Below are positions 25,532 through 33,886 of a stretch of DNA of 64,000 nt, piece by piece. The DNA comes from Noviluteimonas caseinilytica (GTDB lineage: Bacteria > Pseudomonadota > Gammaproteobacteria > Xanthomonadales > Xanthomonadaceae), in NCBI RefSeq assembly GCF_018406605.1, contig NZ_AP024545.1:1798001-1862000 (forward strand), in the 5' to 3' direction. How positions within the stretch are numbered: position 1 is the stretch's first letter; every line of letters begins with the position of its first letter. The position numbers and the translations under genes are program-made. The notes under the pieces are model-generated. The model had not been told where the DNA came from. It did not search any database and saw only the letters and a program-made list of their open reading frames with translations.

Positions 25532-27265
25532 ATGGCGGCGGCGGTCTCAATCGGTATCCGGTCGGCAGGTCCTGACTGGGCACTGCGGCGCGACTTTGCG
25601 CGCCTGCTTGTCGTCGCCGTCGTGTTGCCCGCGCTGATCCTCTGCGCCCTCCTGGCCTGGGCCCAGGCCAACACCCAGCGCACCAACGCCGCCGCGCAGC
25701 TGCATGCCGTGGCCGAAGCCGCGGGCAGCGACCTCGATGACTTCCTCCGCGTGCAGGGCGCCGTCACCTCGGTGATCGCCGAACGCCGCACCAGCGAACG
25801 CACCATCACCGACCGCGCGCGCTGGACCGAAGACCTGCGCCGCCTGCGCGCGCATTACCCCGCCTTCGCCGCGTTGCGCGTGTTCGATGCGCGCGGCGTG
25901 CTGGTCGCCGCCGACCCGGGCGTGGAATCCGACAGCGGCGTGGCGCCGTCGCCGTGCTTCCTCGCCACGCAAGTGGCCGATCGCGCCGTCGTCTCCGATG
26001 TGTACAACGCGCCCGGCGAGGCCGCGCGCGCCTGCGTCGGTGCGCCGCTGCGCGTGGGCGGCCGCTTCGCCGGCGTAGTGGATGGGGCGATGCCGGTGGC
26101 CGCGTTCGTCGCGGCGCGCGCGGCCTGGCTGCAGGGCCACGGGTTCGAAACGCTGCTCGTCGACCGTCGCGGGCAACTCGCCTATGCCAGCGATGGCGTG
26201 GGCGTCGCCGCCACCGGCGCGCTGGATGCGTCCGCACCCGGGCGCGTGCTCGCGGGCGTGGGCGATGCCGCCAACGGCATGCAGCGCATCCCCGGCGTGC
26301 TGCGCGACGACGCGGATGCCTACGCCGTCGCCGTGCCGCTGCAGGTCGGCTGGCACCTCTACGTGCTGCTGCCGAAGGACACGCTGGACGCCCAGTTGTG
26401 GCGCTCGATCGGGATGATGCTCGGCCTGCTGGTCACCGTGGCGGCCGGCGTGCTCGGCATTGCGTGGTGGCAGATGCGCCGCCTGTCGATGAGCGTGCAC
26501 AAGCTGCTCGTGCAGATGCAGCGGTTCGCGCTGGACCATGCATCCGCGCCGATTTCGCCGGATTCGATGCCGCAGGAACTCGTGCCGCTGGCCGATGCGA
26601 TGAACCAGCTCACCGTGCGCCTGTCCGATGCGTACTCGCTGACCAGCCGCAGCCTGGAAGAACAACGCAAGCTGCGCGCCTCGCTGGAACAGGAAGTCGG
26701 CGCGCGCGAGCGCGAGATCGCGCAGCGCACGCAGGAATTGCGCAACGCGGTGTCGGAGCTCGATCGCCTGAGCCGCACCGACGCGCTCACCGGCTGCCTC
26801 AACTACCGCGGCTTCCGCGAAGTGGCCGCCGTGCTGTGGCGCGACGCGCGCGAGAACGGCACGCTGCTCTCGGCGCTCGCGCTCGACATCGACTACTTCA
26901 AGTCCTACAACGACCGCTACGGCCACCCGCGTGGCGACCAGGCGCTGAAGCGTTTCGCCGGCGCGGTGCGTTCGGCGCTGTACCACCGCGAAGACGTCGT
27001 GGTGCGCCCCGGCGGCGAAGAATTCATCGTGTTCCTGCCCGACACCACGCTGGAACAGGCGATGCGCGTCGGCGAGCGCATCTGCGCCAGCGTGCTGCAC
27101 GCCGACATCGCGCACGCCGGTTCGCCGAGCGGCGTGCTGACGGTGAGCATCGGCGTGGCGACCAACCTCGCCGAGGACGGCGACGACCCCGAGGTGATGC
27201 TGTCGCGCGCGGATGCGGCGCTGTATCGCGCGAAGAATGCGGGGCGGAACCGAGTTTCGTTGTGA
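25532..27265 (+). CDS. Membrane diguanylate cyclase with periplasmic sensor
   Basis: GGDEF protein of 577 aa that should make cyclic-di-GMP. Order: N-terminal membrane helix (about residues 26-50), periplasmic sensor region of roughly 240 residues with a dCache/PAS-like pattern (RVFDARGVLVAADPGV), second helix (GMMLGLLVTVAAGVLGIAWW), HAMP-like and coiled-coil linker (LEEQRKLRASLEQEVGARER), then the cyclase domain with SRTDALTGCLNYRGF, DIDYFKSYND and the active loop GGEEF. The inhibitory I-site would need RxxD five residues before GGEEF; here it is HRED, so product inhibition is probably absent. ATG 25532 has GCGGGA upstream. Confidence 0.93.
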   Translation: MAAAVSIGIRSAGPDWALRRDFARLLVVAVVLPALILCALLAWAQANTQRTNAAAQLHAVAEAAGSDLDDFLRVQGAVTSVIAERRTSERTITDRARWTEDLRRLRAHYPAFAALRVFDARGVLVAADPGVESDSGVAPSPCFLATQVADRAVVSDVYNAPGEAARACVGAPLRVGGRFAGVVDGAMPVAAFVAARAAWLQGHGFETLLVDRRGQLAYASDGVGVAATGALDASAPGRVLAGVGDAANGMQRIPGVLRDDADAYAVAVPLQVGWHLYVLLPKDTLDAQLWRSIGMMLGLLVTVAAGVLGIAWWQMRRLSMSVHKLLVQMQRFALDHASAPISPDSMPQELVPLADAMNQLTVRLSDAYSLTSRSLEEQRKLRASLEQEVGAREREIAQRTQELRNAVSELDRLSRTDALTGCLNYRGFREVAAVLWRDARENGTLLSALALDIDYFKSYNDRYGHPRGDQALKRFAGAVRSALYHREDVVVRPGGEEFIVFLPDTTLEQAMRVGERICASVLHADIAHAGSPSGVLTVSIGVATNLAEDGDDPEVMLSRADAALYRAKNAGRNRVSL

Positions 27266-27288
27266 GGTGGTGCAGCACGCCTGGCGGT

Positions 27289-27294
27289 TAGACT
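27289..27294 (+). promoter_or_regulatory. Candidate -10 box for the flavoprotein gene
   Basis: TAGACT lies 30 bp before the start codon at 27325. The surrounding 13 bases GGTTAGACTCGCG occur again at 60156-60168 in front of the aldo/keto reductase gene, which supports a shared promoter type. Confidence 0.4.
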
Positions 27295-27324
27295 CGCGCA
27301 AATGACACGACGCGCGCCGACCCC

Positions 27325-28515
27325 ATGAGCGGCCACTACGACACCATCGTCCTCGGCGGCGGCGCCGCCGGCCTGATGTGCGCGCTGACCGCGGGGCAGC
27401 GCGGCAAACGCGTGTTGCTCGTCGAACACGCCAACCGCGTCGGCAAGAAGATCCTGATGTCGGGCGGGGGGCGCTGCAATTTCACCAACACCGGCGCCAC
27501 GCCCGCCCACTACCTGTCGGCCAATCCGCACTTCTGCAAGTCGGCGCTGGCACGCTACACGCCGCGGCACTTCATCGACCTGGTCGAGCGGCACGGCATC
27601 GCCTACCACGAGAAGGAACTGGGCCAGCTGTTCTGCGATGTCTCGTCCAAGCTCATCGTGAAGATGCTGCTGGACGAATGCGACGCGGCCGGCGTGCGGG
27701 TGGAGACCAGTTGCAGCATCGAACGCGTCAGTCACGGCGACAGCGACGAGGCGCGATTCCGCGTGCACACCACGCACGGGAATTTCTCCGCGCCAGCGTT
27801 GGTGGTCGCGTGCGGCGGCTTGTCGATCCCGAGCATGGGCGCGACGGGGTTCGGCTATGAACTCGCGCGGCAGTTCGGCCACGCGGTGCTGCCCACGCGC
27901 GCTGGGCTCGTGCCGCTGACGCTCAGCGGCAAGCACCAGGAACGCCTCGCGGATCTCAGCGGCGTGGCGCTGCCGGTCACCGCGCAATGCAACGGCGCCA
28001 GCTTCAGTAATTACATGCTGGTCACGCATCGCGGCATCAGCGGGCCGGCGATCCTGCAGGTCTCGTCGTTCTGGCAGCCGGGCGACGAATTGCGCCTGGA
28101 CCTGTTGCCGGGCCGCGACGCACTGGAGGCGCTGCAGGAATGGCAGCGCGAGCGCCCGGCCGCGGAACTGAAGACCGTGCTCGGCGACGTGATGCCGAAG
28201 CGTTTCGCGCAACGCCTGTGCGAGCACTGGTTGCCGAATCGCCCGATGAAGCAATTCAATGCGCCGCAGTTGCGCGAGATTGCCCAGGTGCTCAGTGACT
28301 GGGCGCTGGTGGCAAGCGGGACCGAGGGGTATCGCACGGCCGAAGTGACCCTGGGTGGTGTCGATACGGATGAATTGTCGTCCAGCACGATGCAGTCCCG
28401 GCGCGTGCCCGGGTTGTATTTCATCGGCGAGGTGGTCGACGTGACCGGGTGGCTGGGTGGTTACAACTTCCAGTGGGCGTGGGCGTCGGGGACCGCGGCA
28501 GGCAACGCGGTGTAG
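27325..28515 (+). CDS. NAD(P)/FAD-dependent oxidoreductase, BaiN/HI0933 family
   Basis: Flavoprotein of 396 aa of the widespread HI0933 (YhiN, BaiN-like) family. The FAD-binding Rossmann motif VLGGGAAGLMCALTAG is at residues 9-24, followed by the family-diagnostic KKILMSGGGRCNFTN (about 46-60). The later conserved core CGGLSIPSMGATGFGYELA and the C-terminal FAD contact GEVVDVTGWLGGYNFQWAW are intact. The physiological substrate of most members is unknown. It converges on rsmE with 8 bp between the stops. Confidence 0.93.
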   Translation: MSGHYDTIVLGGGAAGLMCALTAGQRGKRVLLVEHANRVGKKILMSGGGRCNFTNTGATPAHYLSANPHFCKSALARYTPRHFIDLVERHGIAYHEKELGQLFCDVSSKLIVKMLLDECDAAGVRVETSCSIERVSHGDSDEARFRVHTTHGNFSAPALVVACGGLSIPSMGATGFGYELARQFGHAVLPTRAGLVPLTLSGKHQERLADLSGVALPVTAQCNGASFSNYMLVTHRGISGPAILQVSSFWQPGDELRLDLLPGRDALEALQEWQRERPAAELKTVLGDVMPKRFAQRLCEHWLPNRPMKQFNAPQLREIAQVLSDWALVASGTEGYRTAEVTLGGVDTDELSSSTMQSRRVPGLYFIGEVVDVTGWLGGYNFQWAWASGTAAGNAV

Positions 28516-28523
28516 GCGCGGCG

Positions 28524-29258
28524 TTAGCGCAGATCGCCGAACCTGGCCTGCATCGCGGCGATCGCGGCAAGGCCCGCCGTTTCCGTCCGCAGGATGCGCG
28601 GACCCAGTCGCAAACCGACGAACCCCGCCCCGTGCAGCGCTTGCCGATCGCGATCGCTCCATCCACCTTCCGGCCCGATCGCCAGCACCACGTCGCCACG
28701 CAGCGCTTCGATCGTCGCAATCGACGTCGTCGCTTCCGGATCCAGCAGGAACTTCGCCGCCTGCGCATCGAGCCCGGTGAGCGCCGCCTGCAACGGCTGC
28801 GCTGCGAACACCTCCGGCACCCGCGCCCGCCCGCTCTGTTCGCACGCACTCACCACCACGCAGCGCCAATGCGCGAGGCGCTTGGCGGCGCGCTCGGCGT
28901 CCAGCTTCACTTCGCTGCGGTCGCTCTGCACGGGGTGCACGGCGGCGATGCCGAGTTCGGTGGCCTTCTGCAGGATCAGGTCCATCTTTTCGCCGCGCGC
29001 GATGCCCTGCACGAGCGCCAGCCGCAGCGGGGATTCGTTCCCGACGTCGCGCGGCGCGCCGACTTCGGCTTCCACGCCGCGCTTGTTCGCGGCCAGCAAC
29101 GTGGCGGGGAATTCGCGCCCGTCGCCATTGAACAGGACGCACGCATCGCCTTCCTGCATGCGCAGCACGCGCACGAGGTGGTTGGCGGCGTCGTCCGGCA
29201 ACGCCACGCGCACGCCCGCAGCGAGGGGAAGATCGACGAACACGCGCGTCGTGCGCAT
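28524..29258 (-). CDS. rsmE: 16S rRNA m3U1498 methyltransferase RsmE
   Basis: SPOUT-class methyltransferase of 244 aa that methylates N3 of U1498 in 16S rRNA using SAM. The N-terminal PUA-like domain starts MRTTRVFVD and contains NHLVRVLRMQEGD; the SPOUT domain shows QGIARGEKMDLILQKATELG, the SAM-binding knot loop VVLAIGPEGGWSDRD and LGPRILRTETAGLAAIAA. The start ATG (29258) overlaps the bioA stop by one base (TGATG), so it is likely translated after bioA. The frame is open far upstream through bioA, which is an artefact. Confidence 0.96.
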   Translation of the reverse strand: MRTTRVFVDLPLAAGVRVALPDDAANHLVRVLRMQEGDACVLFNGDGREFPATLLAANKRGVEAEVGAPRDVGNESPLRLALVQGIARGEKMDLILQKATELGIAAVHPVQSDRSEVKLDAERAAKRLAHWRCVVVSACEQSGRARVPEVFAAQPLQAALTGLDAQAAKFLLDPEATTSIATIEALRGDVVLAIGPEGGWSDRDRQALHGAGFVGLRLGPRILRTETAGLAAIAAMQARFGDLR

Positions 29259-30655
29259 CAGGCGGCATCCCGGGTGGCGTCGAGAATGGCGGCCTGCGTG
29301 GTCTCCGCGAGCAGGCGCAACTGGTCGTCGTCGACGCAATACGGCGGCATCCAGTACAGGATGTCGCCGAGCGGCCGGAGCACGACGCCTCCTTCCAGCG
29401 CCGCGCGATAGGCCTTCAGGCCGACGCGCGATGCGGCCGCGAACGGCGTCGCACGGTCGCCGCCGCGCGTGAGTTCGAACGCGACGATCATTCCGGCCTG
29501 CCGCACATCGGCGACGTGGGGCATCTCGCCGATGATTGCCGCGAGTTCCGACATCCGCGCTGCGGTCCGCACGTTGCGCGCCAGGATGTCGTCTTCGTCG
29601 AAGATCGAAAGCGATCGCAACGCCGCCGCGCACGCCAGCGGATTGCCGGTGTAGCTGTGCGAATGCAGGAACGCGCGCTCGCGCGAATCGTCGAGGAAGC
29701 CGTCGTAGATCGCCTGCGTGGCCAGCACCGCGGCGAGCGGCAGGAAGCCGCCGGTCAAGCCCTTCGACAGGCACATCAGGTCCGGCTGGATCGCGGCCTG
29801 TTCGCACGCGAAGCGCGTCCCGGTGCGCCCGAAGCCCACCGCGATCTCGTCCGCGATCAGGAACACGCCGTGCGCATCGCACAGCTCGCGCGCGCGCGCG
29901 AGGTAATGCGGATCGTGCATGCGCATGCCGCCGGCGCATTGCACGCGCGGTTCCAGGATCAGCGCGCAGATCTCGCCGGGATGCGCTTCGAACACCGCCT
30001 GCAAGCCGAGCGCCGCACGTTCCGCGCAATCGCGCGCCGTCTCGCCGTCGCGCGCCATGTACGCATCCGGCGAAGGCGCGAACATCCCTTCCGCCAGCAA
30101 CGGTGCATACACGCGCCGATACAGCGGAATGTCACCGACCGACAACGCGCCGATCGTTTCGCCGTGGTAACCGTTCTCCAGCGCCACGAACTTCGTGCGC
30201 TTGTCCTCGCCCCGGTTGCGGAACCAGTGGAACGCCATCTTCAGCGCCACTTCCACGCCGGCCGAGCCGTTGTCGGCATAGAACACCTTGGCCAGCGGCG
30301 CACGGCCGGCTTGCCGCGGCGCGATCGCCAGCAACCGCTCGGCCAGCTCGACCGCCGGCGCATGCGAGAAGCCCGCGAGGATCACCTGTTCCAGCGTCCC
30401 GGCCTGCGCGGCGATGGCCTGCGCGATGCGCGGTTCGGCGTGGCCGAACAGGTTGGTCCACCAGCTCGACACCGCGTCGAGGTACCGGCGGCCGTCGTGG
30501 CCGATGAGCCACGCGCCTTCGCCGCGCGCGATGGGCACCAGCGGGAGGATGTCGGGGTGCTCGCGCATCTGCGTGCACGGGTGCCACAGCACCGCCAGGT
30601 CGCGCGCCCGCCAACGGGCGTCCGTTATGATCCCTTGCTCATGACCCTGGTCCAT
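29258..30655 (-). CDS. bioA: Adenosylmethionine-8-amino-7-oxononanoate aminotransferase
   Basis: PLP enzyme of biotin synthesis that converts KAPA to DAPA with SAM as the unusual amino donor. With the start at 30655 it has 465 aa. Key parts are WHPCTQM near the N-terminus, LDAVSSWWTNLFGHAEP, the PLP phosphate region NGSAGVEVALKMA, DEIAVGFGRTG, the PLP lysine in CLSKGLTGGFLPLAAVL, and LHSHSYTGNPLACAA. Met codons also occur at 30664 and further out. It is not in a biotin cluster here; it is divergent from nudE with only 26 bp between the start codons. Confidence 0.94.
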   Translation of the reverse strand: MDQGHEQGIITDARWRARDLAVLWHPCTQMREHPDILPLVPIARGEGAWLIGHDGRRYLDAVSSWWTNLFGHAEPRIAQAIAAQAGTLEQVILAGFSHAPAVELAERLLAIAPRQAGRAPLAKVFYADNGSAGVEVALKMAFHWFRNRGEDKRTKFVALENGYHGETIGALSVGDIPLYRRVYAPLLAEGMFAPSPDAYMARDGETARDCAERAALGLQAVFEAHPGEICALILEPRVQCAGGMRMHDPHYLARARELCDAHGVFLIADEIAVGFGRTGTRFACEQAAIQPDLMCLSKGLTGGFLPLAAVLATQAIYDGFLDDSRERAFLHSHSYTGNPLACAAALRSLSIFDEDDILARNVRTAARMSELAAIIGEMPHVADVRQAGMIVAFELTRGGDRATPFAAASRVGLKAYRAALEGGVVLRPLGDILYWMPPYCVDDDQLRLLAETTQAAILDATRDAA

Positions 30656-30661
30656 GCGCGC

Positions 30662-30668
30662 CATTATG
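30662..30668. promoter_or_regulatory. Palindromic AT patch between bioA and nudE
   Basis: The near-perfect palindrome GCCATTATGGC (30660s) is the only AT-rich patch between the divergent starts. On the minus strand it contains CATAAT (5/6 to a -10 box), about 7 bases before the bioA ATG; on the plus strand CATTAT lies about 14 bases before nudE. It may act as a shared -10 region and would give a leaderless or nearly leaderless bioA mRNA. Confidence 0.35.
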
Positions 30669-30681
30669 GCGCGACCCGCCG

Positions 30682-31236
30682 ATGACACGCCGCCTCCCCA
30701 CCATCCACGGCATCACCGAACACGACGCCGGCCCCTGGCGCATGGAGCGCCTCGACCTGGAGTTCGGCAACGGCGAACGCCGCCGCTACGAGCGCCTGCA
30801 CGGCCGCGGCCATGGCGCTGTGATCGTGGTGCCCATGATCGATGCCGACACCGCGCTGCTCGTGCACGAGTACGCCGCGGGCGTGCATCGCTACGAACTG
30901 GGCCTCGTGAAGGGCCGCATCGATGCCGGCGAGACGCCCATCGAGGCCGCCAACCGCGAGCTGAAGGAAGAGATCGGCTACGGCGCGCATTCGCTGCAGG
31001 TGCTGCGCAGCCTCACCATCGCGCCCACGTACATGAGCCACCAGACGCACCTCGTGCTCGCGCGCGACCTGTACCCGGAGCGCCTGGCCGGCGATGAACC
31101 GGAAGAGCTCGAAGTGGTGCCGTGGAAACTGGACGCGCTGGACGAGTTGATCCTGCGCGAGGATTTTTCGGAAGGACGCTCGATCGCCGCGCTGTTCATG
31201 GTGCGCGAATGGCTGCGCAAGGAACCCCGCACGTGA
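30682..31236 (+). CDS. nudE: NUDIX hydrolase, NudE-type ADP-compound hydrolase
   Basis: Cytoplasmic pyrophosphatase of 184 aa that in the NudE subfamily cleaves ADP-ribose, NADH and Ap3A. The Nudix box is complete: G-x5-E-x7-RELKEEIG within residues about 77-99 (conserved Gly, Glu and the REXXEE core seen). The region IAPTYMSHQTHLVLARDL matches the NudE/ADP-ribose clade. First gene of a tightly coupled operon; its TGA overlaps the cysQ GTG (GTGA). Confidence 0.92.
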   Translation: MTRRLPTIHGITEHDAGPWRMERLDLEFGNGERRRYERLHGRGHGAVIVVPMIDADTALLVHEYAAGVHRYELGLVKGRIDAGETPIEAANRELKEEIGYGAHSLQVLRSLTIAPTYMSHQTHLVLARDLYPERLAGDEPEELEVVPWKLDALDELILREDFSEGRSIAALFMVREWLRKEPRT

Positions 31237-32036
31237 AGATCGACGACACCCTGCGCGAAGGCGCGATCGTGCTGGCGCATGCCGCTGCCGACGCCATCCT
31301 CGCCATCTACGAACACGCGTTCGAAGTGGAGCGCAAGGCGGACGCAAGCCCGCTGACCGCCGCGGACCTCGCGGCGCACCGCATCCTGGTGGAAGGCCTC
31401 GAACGCCTCACGCCCGACATCCCCGTGCTGTCCGAGGAAGCCGCCGAAGACACGCCCTGGAACGTGCGCCGCGACTGGCGCCGGCTGTGGCTGGTCGATC
31501 CGCTGGATGGCACGCGCGAGTTCGTGAAGCGCAACGGCGAATTCACCGTGAACCTGGCGTTGATCGAAGACGGCGAAGTGATCTTCGGCGTCGTGCAGGC
31601 GCCGGTGACGGGGCAGTTGTGGCATGGCACGCGCGGCGGGCCCGCGTTGCGGCGCGACGCCGATGGCGAAGTCGTCATCCAGTCGCGGCGTCCGGCAACG
31701 GCGCCGTTGCGCGTGGCAGCGAGCCGTTCGCATCGCGATACGCGCACCGAAGACTTCATCGCGCGCATGGGCGAAGTGGAACCGATTGGCCTGGGCTCGT
31801 CGTTGAAGTTCTGCAGGCTCGCCGAAGGCGGGATGGACGTGTATCCGCGCTTCGGGCCCACAAACGAGTGGGACACGGCGGCAGGGCAAGCCGTGCTGGA
31901 AGCGGCCGGTGGCTGCGTGCTCGATTCGAAAGGCCGGCCGATGCGCTACAACCAGCGCGACACGCTGCTCAACGGGGATTTCATGGCGCTCGGCGATCCC
32001 GCGCTGCCGTGGCGCGACTGGATGGGCGGCGCATGA
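31233..32036 (+). CDS. cysQ: 3'(2'),5'-bisphosphate nucleotidase CysQ
   Basis: Inositol-monophosphatase fold enzyme of 267 aa that removes 3'-phosphoadenosine 5'-phosphate (PAP), the by-product of sulfate assimilation. Metal-binding motifs are LSEEAAED (about residue 70), LVDPLDGTREFVKRNGEFTV (about 88-107) and the C-terminal EWDTAAGQAVLEAAGG. Lithium-sensitive PAP phosphatases share this pattern. It starts at GTG 31233 inside the end of nudE, and its stop overlaps the mazG ATG. Confidence 0.94.
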   Translation: MKIDDTLREGAIVLAHAAADAILAIYEHAFEVERKADASPLTAADLAAHRILVEGLERLTPDIPVLSEEAAEDTPWNVRRDWRRLWLVDPLDGTREFVKRNGEFTVNLALIEDGEVIFGVVQAPVTGQLWHGTRGGPALRRDADGEVVIQSRRPATAPLRVAASRSHRDTRTEDFIARMGEVEPIGLGSSLKFCRLAEGGMDVYPRFGPTNEWDTAAGQAVLEAAGGCVLDSKGRPMRYNQRDTLLNGDFMALGDPALPWRDWMGGA

Positions 32037-32854
32037 GCGACGCACCGACCATCCACGATCTGCTCGCGATCATGGCGAAGCTGCGCGATCGCGACGGCGG
32101 TTGCCCGTGGGACATCGAACAGACCTTCGCCACGATCGCGCCGTACACGATCGAAGAGGCGTACGAAGTCGCCGATGCGATCGACCGCCACGACCTTCCG
32201 GGCCTGCGCGACGAACTCGGCGACCTGCTGCTGCAAGTTGTCTTCCACGCGCGCATGGCCGAAGAGCAGGGCGCGTTCGATTTCAGCGGCGTGATCGCGG
32301 CCATCTGCGACAAGATGGTGCGGCGGCATCCGCACGTGTTCGGCGATGCGCAGGTCGGCGATGCCACCGCGCAGACCGTCGCGTGGGAAGAACACAAGCG
32401 GCGCGAGCGCGATGCGGCCGGGCACGAAGACACGTCCGCACTCGCCGGCATCGCGCGTGGCATGCCGGAATGGCAGCGCGCGGTGAAGCTGCAGCACAAG
32501 GCCGCGAAGATCGGCTTCGACTGGCCGGGCCCCGCGCCCGTGATCGAGAAGCTGCACGAGGAAATCGACGAGGTGCGCGCGGAGTTCGCGGCCGTGGCGG
32601 CCGACGCGGGCGATTCCGCCGCGCAGCATCGCCTCGAGGACGAAATCGGCGACCTGCTGTTCGTCTGCGCCAACCTGGCGCGGCACGCGAAGGTGGACGT
32701 CGGCAACGCGTTGCGGCGCGCGAACCTCAAGTTCGAACGCCGCTTCCGCCGGATGGAAACGCTGGCGGCGGCGGAAGGCGTGTCGCTGGCGTCGCTGTCG
32801 CTGGACGCGCAGGACGCTTACTGGAACCGCGCGAAGGCGGAGGAGAAGGGATGA
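32033..32854 (+). CDS. mazG: Nucleoside triphosphate pyrophosphohydrolase MazG
   Basis: House-cleaning enzyme of 273 aa that hydrolyses NTPs and dNTPs to NMP and PPi. It has the tandem MazG domain layout: first domain with CPWDIEQTFATIAPYTIEE and the Mg-binding EExxD-type helix DELGDLLLQVVFHARM, second domain with KIGFDWPGPAPVIEKLHEEI and DEIGDLLFVCANLARH. Coupled by ATGA overlaps to cysQ before and the DUF962 gene after. Confidence 0.95.
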   Translation: MSDAPTIHDLLAIMAKLRDRDGGCPWDIEQTFATIAPYTIEEAYEVADAIDRHDLPGLRDELGDLLLQVVFHARMAEEQGAFDFSGVIAAICDKMVRRHPHVFGDAQVGDATAQTVAWEEHKRRERDAAGHEDTSALAGIARGMPEWQRAVKLQHKAAKIGFDWPGPAPVIEKLHEEIDEVRAEFAAVAADAGDSAAQHRLEDEIGDLLFVCANLARHAKVDVGNALRRANLKFERRFRRMETLAAAEGVSLASLSLDAQDAYWNRAKAEEKG

Positions 32855-33168
32855 CGTCCGAAACCCCGCGCCGCTTCGCGAGCTTCCGCGAGTTCTATCC
32901 GTTCTATCTCGGCGAACACGCCAACGTGGTGTGCCGCAGGCTGCACTTCGTCGGCAGCCTGGGCGTGCTGGCGTTGGTGGCCACGGCCGTCGTGCGCGGC
33001 AACGCGTGGTGGTTGCTGGGCGCGCTGGCGTGCGGGTATGGCTTCGCGTGGGTTGGCCACTTCTTCTTCGAACACAACCGGCCCGCGACATTCAAGCATC
33101 CGCTGTATTCGTTCGTCGGCGACTGGGTGATGTTCGCCGACGTCCTGCGGGGCCGCGTCAAGCTCTGA
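32851..33168 (+). CDS. DUF962 / Mpo1-like membrane protein
   Basis: Small membrane protein of 105 aa. It starts FASFREFYPFYLGEHANVVC with RRLHFVGS, then two closely spaced hydrophobic segments, and GHFFFEHNRPATFKHPLYSF. The conserved His residues (LGEH, RLHFVG, GHFFFEHN) are the DUF962 signature; the yeast member Mpo1 is an iron-dependent dioxygenase of 2-hydroxy fatty acid alpha-oxidation. Whether the bacterial protein does the same is unknown. It is the last gene of the nudE-cysQ-mazG operon, sharing an ATGA with mazG, which is an unexpected partner for three soluble nucleotide hydrolases. Confidence 0.9.
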   Translation: MTSETPRRFASFREFYPFYLGEHANVVCRRLHFVGSLGVLALVATAVVRGNAWWLLGALACGYGFAWVGHFFFEHNRPATFKHPLYSFVGDWVMFADVLRGRVKL

Positions 33169-33207
33169 GCGTGTCATCCCTGCGAAACCAGGGATCCAGG
33201 TTTCAGT

Positions 33208-33229
33208 TGTCCCCGCGAAGGCGGGGACA
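33208..33229. repeat. REP-like palindrome
   Basis: Stem TGTCCCCGC (33208-33216) / GCGGGGACA (33221-33229) around GAAG. A second unit of the same style as the outer 27-base arms, directly inside the left arm. Confidence 0.7.
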
Positions 33230-33258
33230 CCCATCAGGGCGCTCCGCCACGTCCCATC

Positions 33259-33299
33259 GCGTGTCTCTTTTCCGCTGCCACAGCGAAAAAGAGACACGC
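33259..33299. repeat. 19-bp hairpin with 3-base loop
   Basis: GCGTGTCTCTTTTCCGCTG (33259-33277) pairs with 33281-33299 at 18 of 19 positions around a CCA loop. No T-run follows on either strand outside the stem, so it is not a classical terminator. Confidence 0.7.
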
Positions 33300-33568
33300 G
33301 ACGTGCCGCGTCGGATCTCGTCGCGGACTGGTTTTCGCCAACACGTCGTAGTAGTTCCCCGCACCGCGTCGGACAGCCGCTGGCGAACCCACCTTCTCCG
33401 GTTGGAGGCGCTCGCCCACCTCGAGCCCTCGCATCTGAAATGCCTCACTGCTCTCTGGCAAGCGATGCGCCAGTCCAAGTCTGTGCCTTCCACACATTAG
33501 GAAGGAAAGCGGCGGCACCGCGCTTCTGCTCTCGCAGAAGGAAATTGCAGAAAGCAAAGGTTCGGTGA

Positions 33569-33683
33569 GGCGCACCGCACGCCGAGCCAATCCCGCGCAG
33601 CCGTCCATGGATGGACGGCGCCGATGCTCGCAGCCATGGATGGTGAGGCAGCGGAGCGGGATTGGCTGGGCGTGCAGTGCGCC
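33569..33683. repeat. 28-bp inverted repeat enclosing smaller palindromes
   Basis: The arm at 33569-33596 (starts GGCGCACCGCACGCC, ends AGCCAATCCCGC) is complementary to 33656-33683 at 26 of 28 positions. The 59-bp interior contains the palindrome CCGTCCATGGATGGACGG at 33601-33618. Ten bases at 33379-33388 (GCTGGCGAAC) also recur inverted at 33702-33711, outside this unit. Confidence 0.7.
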
Positions 33684-33784
33684 GTCCGTCCGAGTGCAGC
33701 TGTTCGCCAGCAACCATCCGACGAAGTGCAAGGCGCTACTCCTACGCAGCGTCGCAACGTTCCGGTCGCGAAGCGCTTCGACGT

Positions 33785-33886
33785 GATGAGGGTGATAGGT
33801 CCTTGGAGTGCGCCATGGATGGCGCACGGCCGGTGCTTGGAGCAGGGACAGCGGAACGCACCGGGCAAGGACCTATCACCCTCATC
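33785..33886. repeat. 102-base three-way-junction inverted repeat
   Basis: A perfect 21-bp inverted repeat (33785-33805 with 33866-33886, beginning GATGAGGGTGATAGG) encloses two further hairpins: GTGCGCC/GGCGCAC around ATGGAT, and CCGGTGC (33830-33836)/GCACCGG (33858-33864). DNA or RNA of this stretch could fold into a long stem with two arms. Confidence 0.75.
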
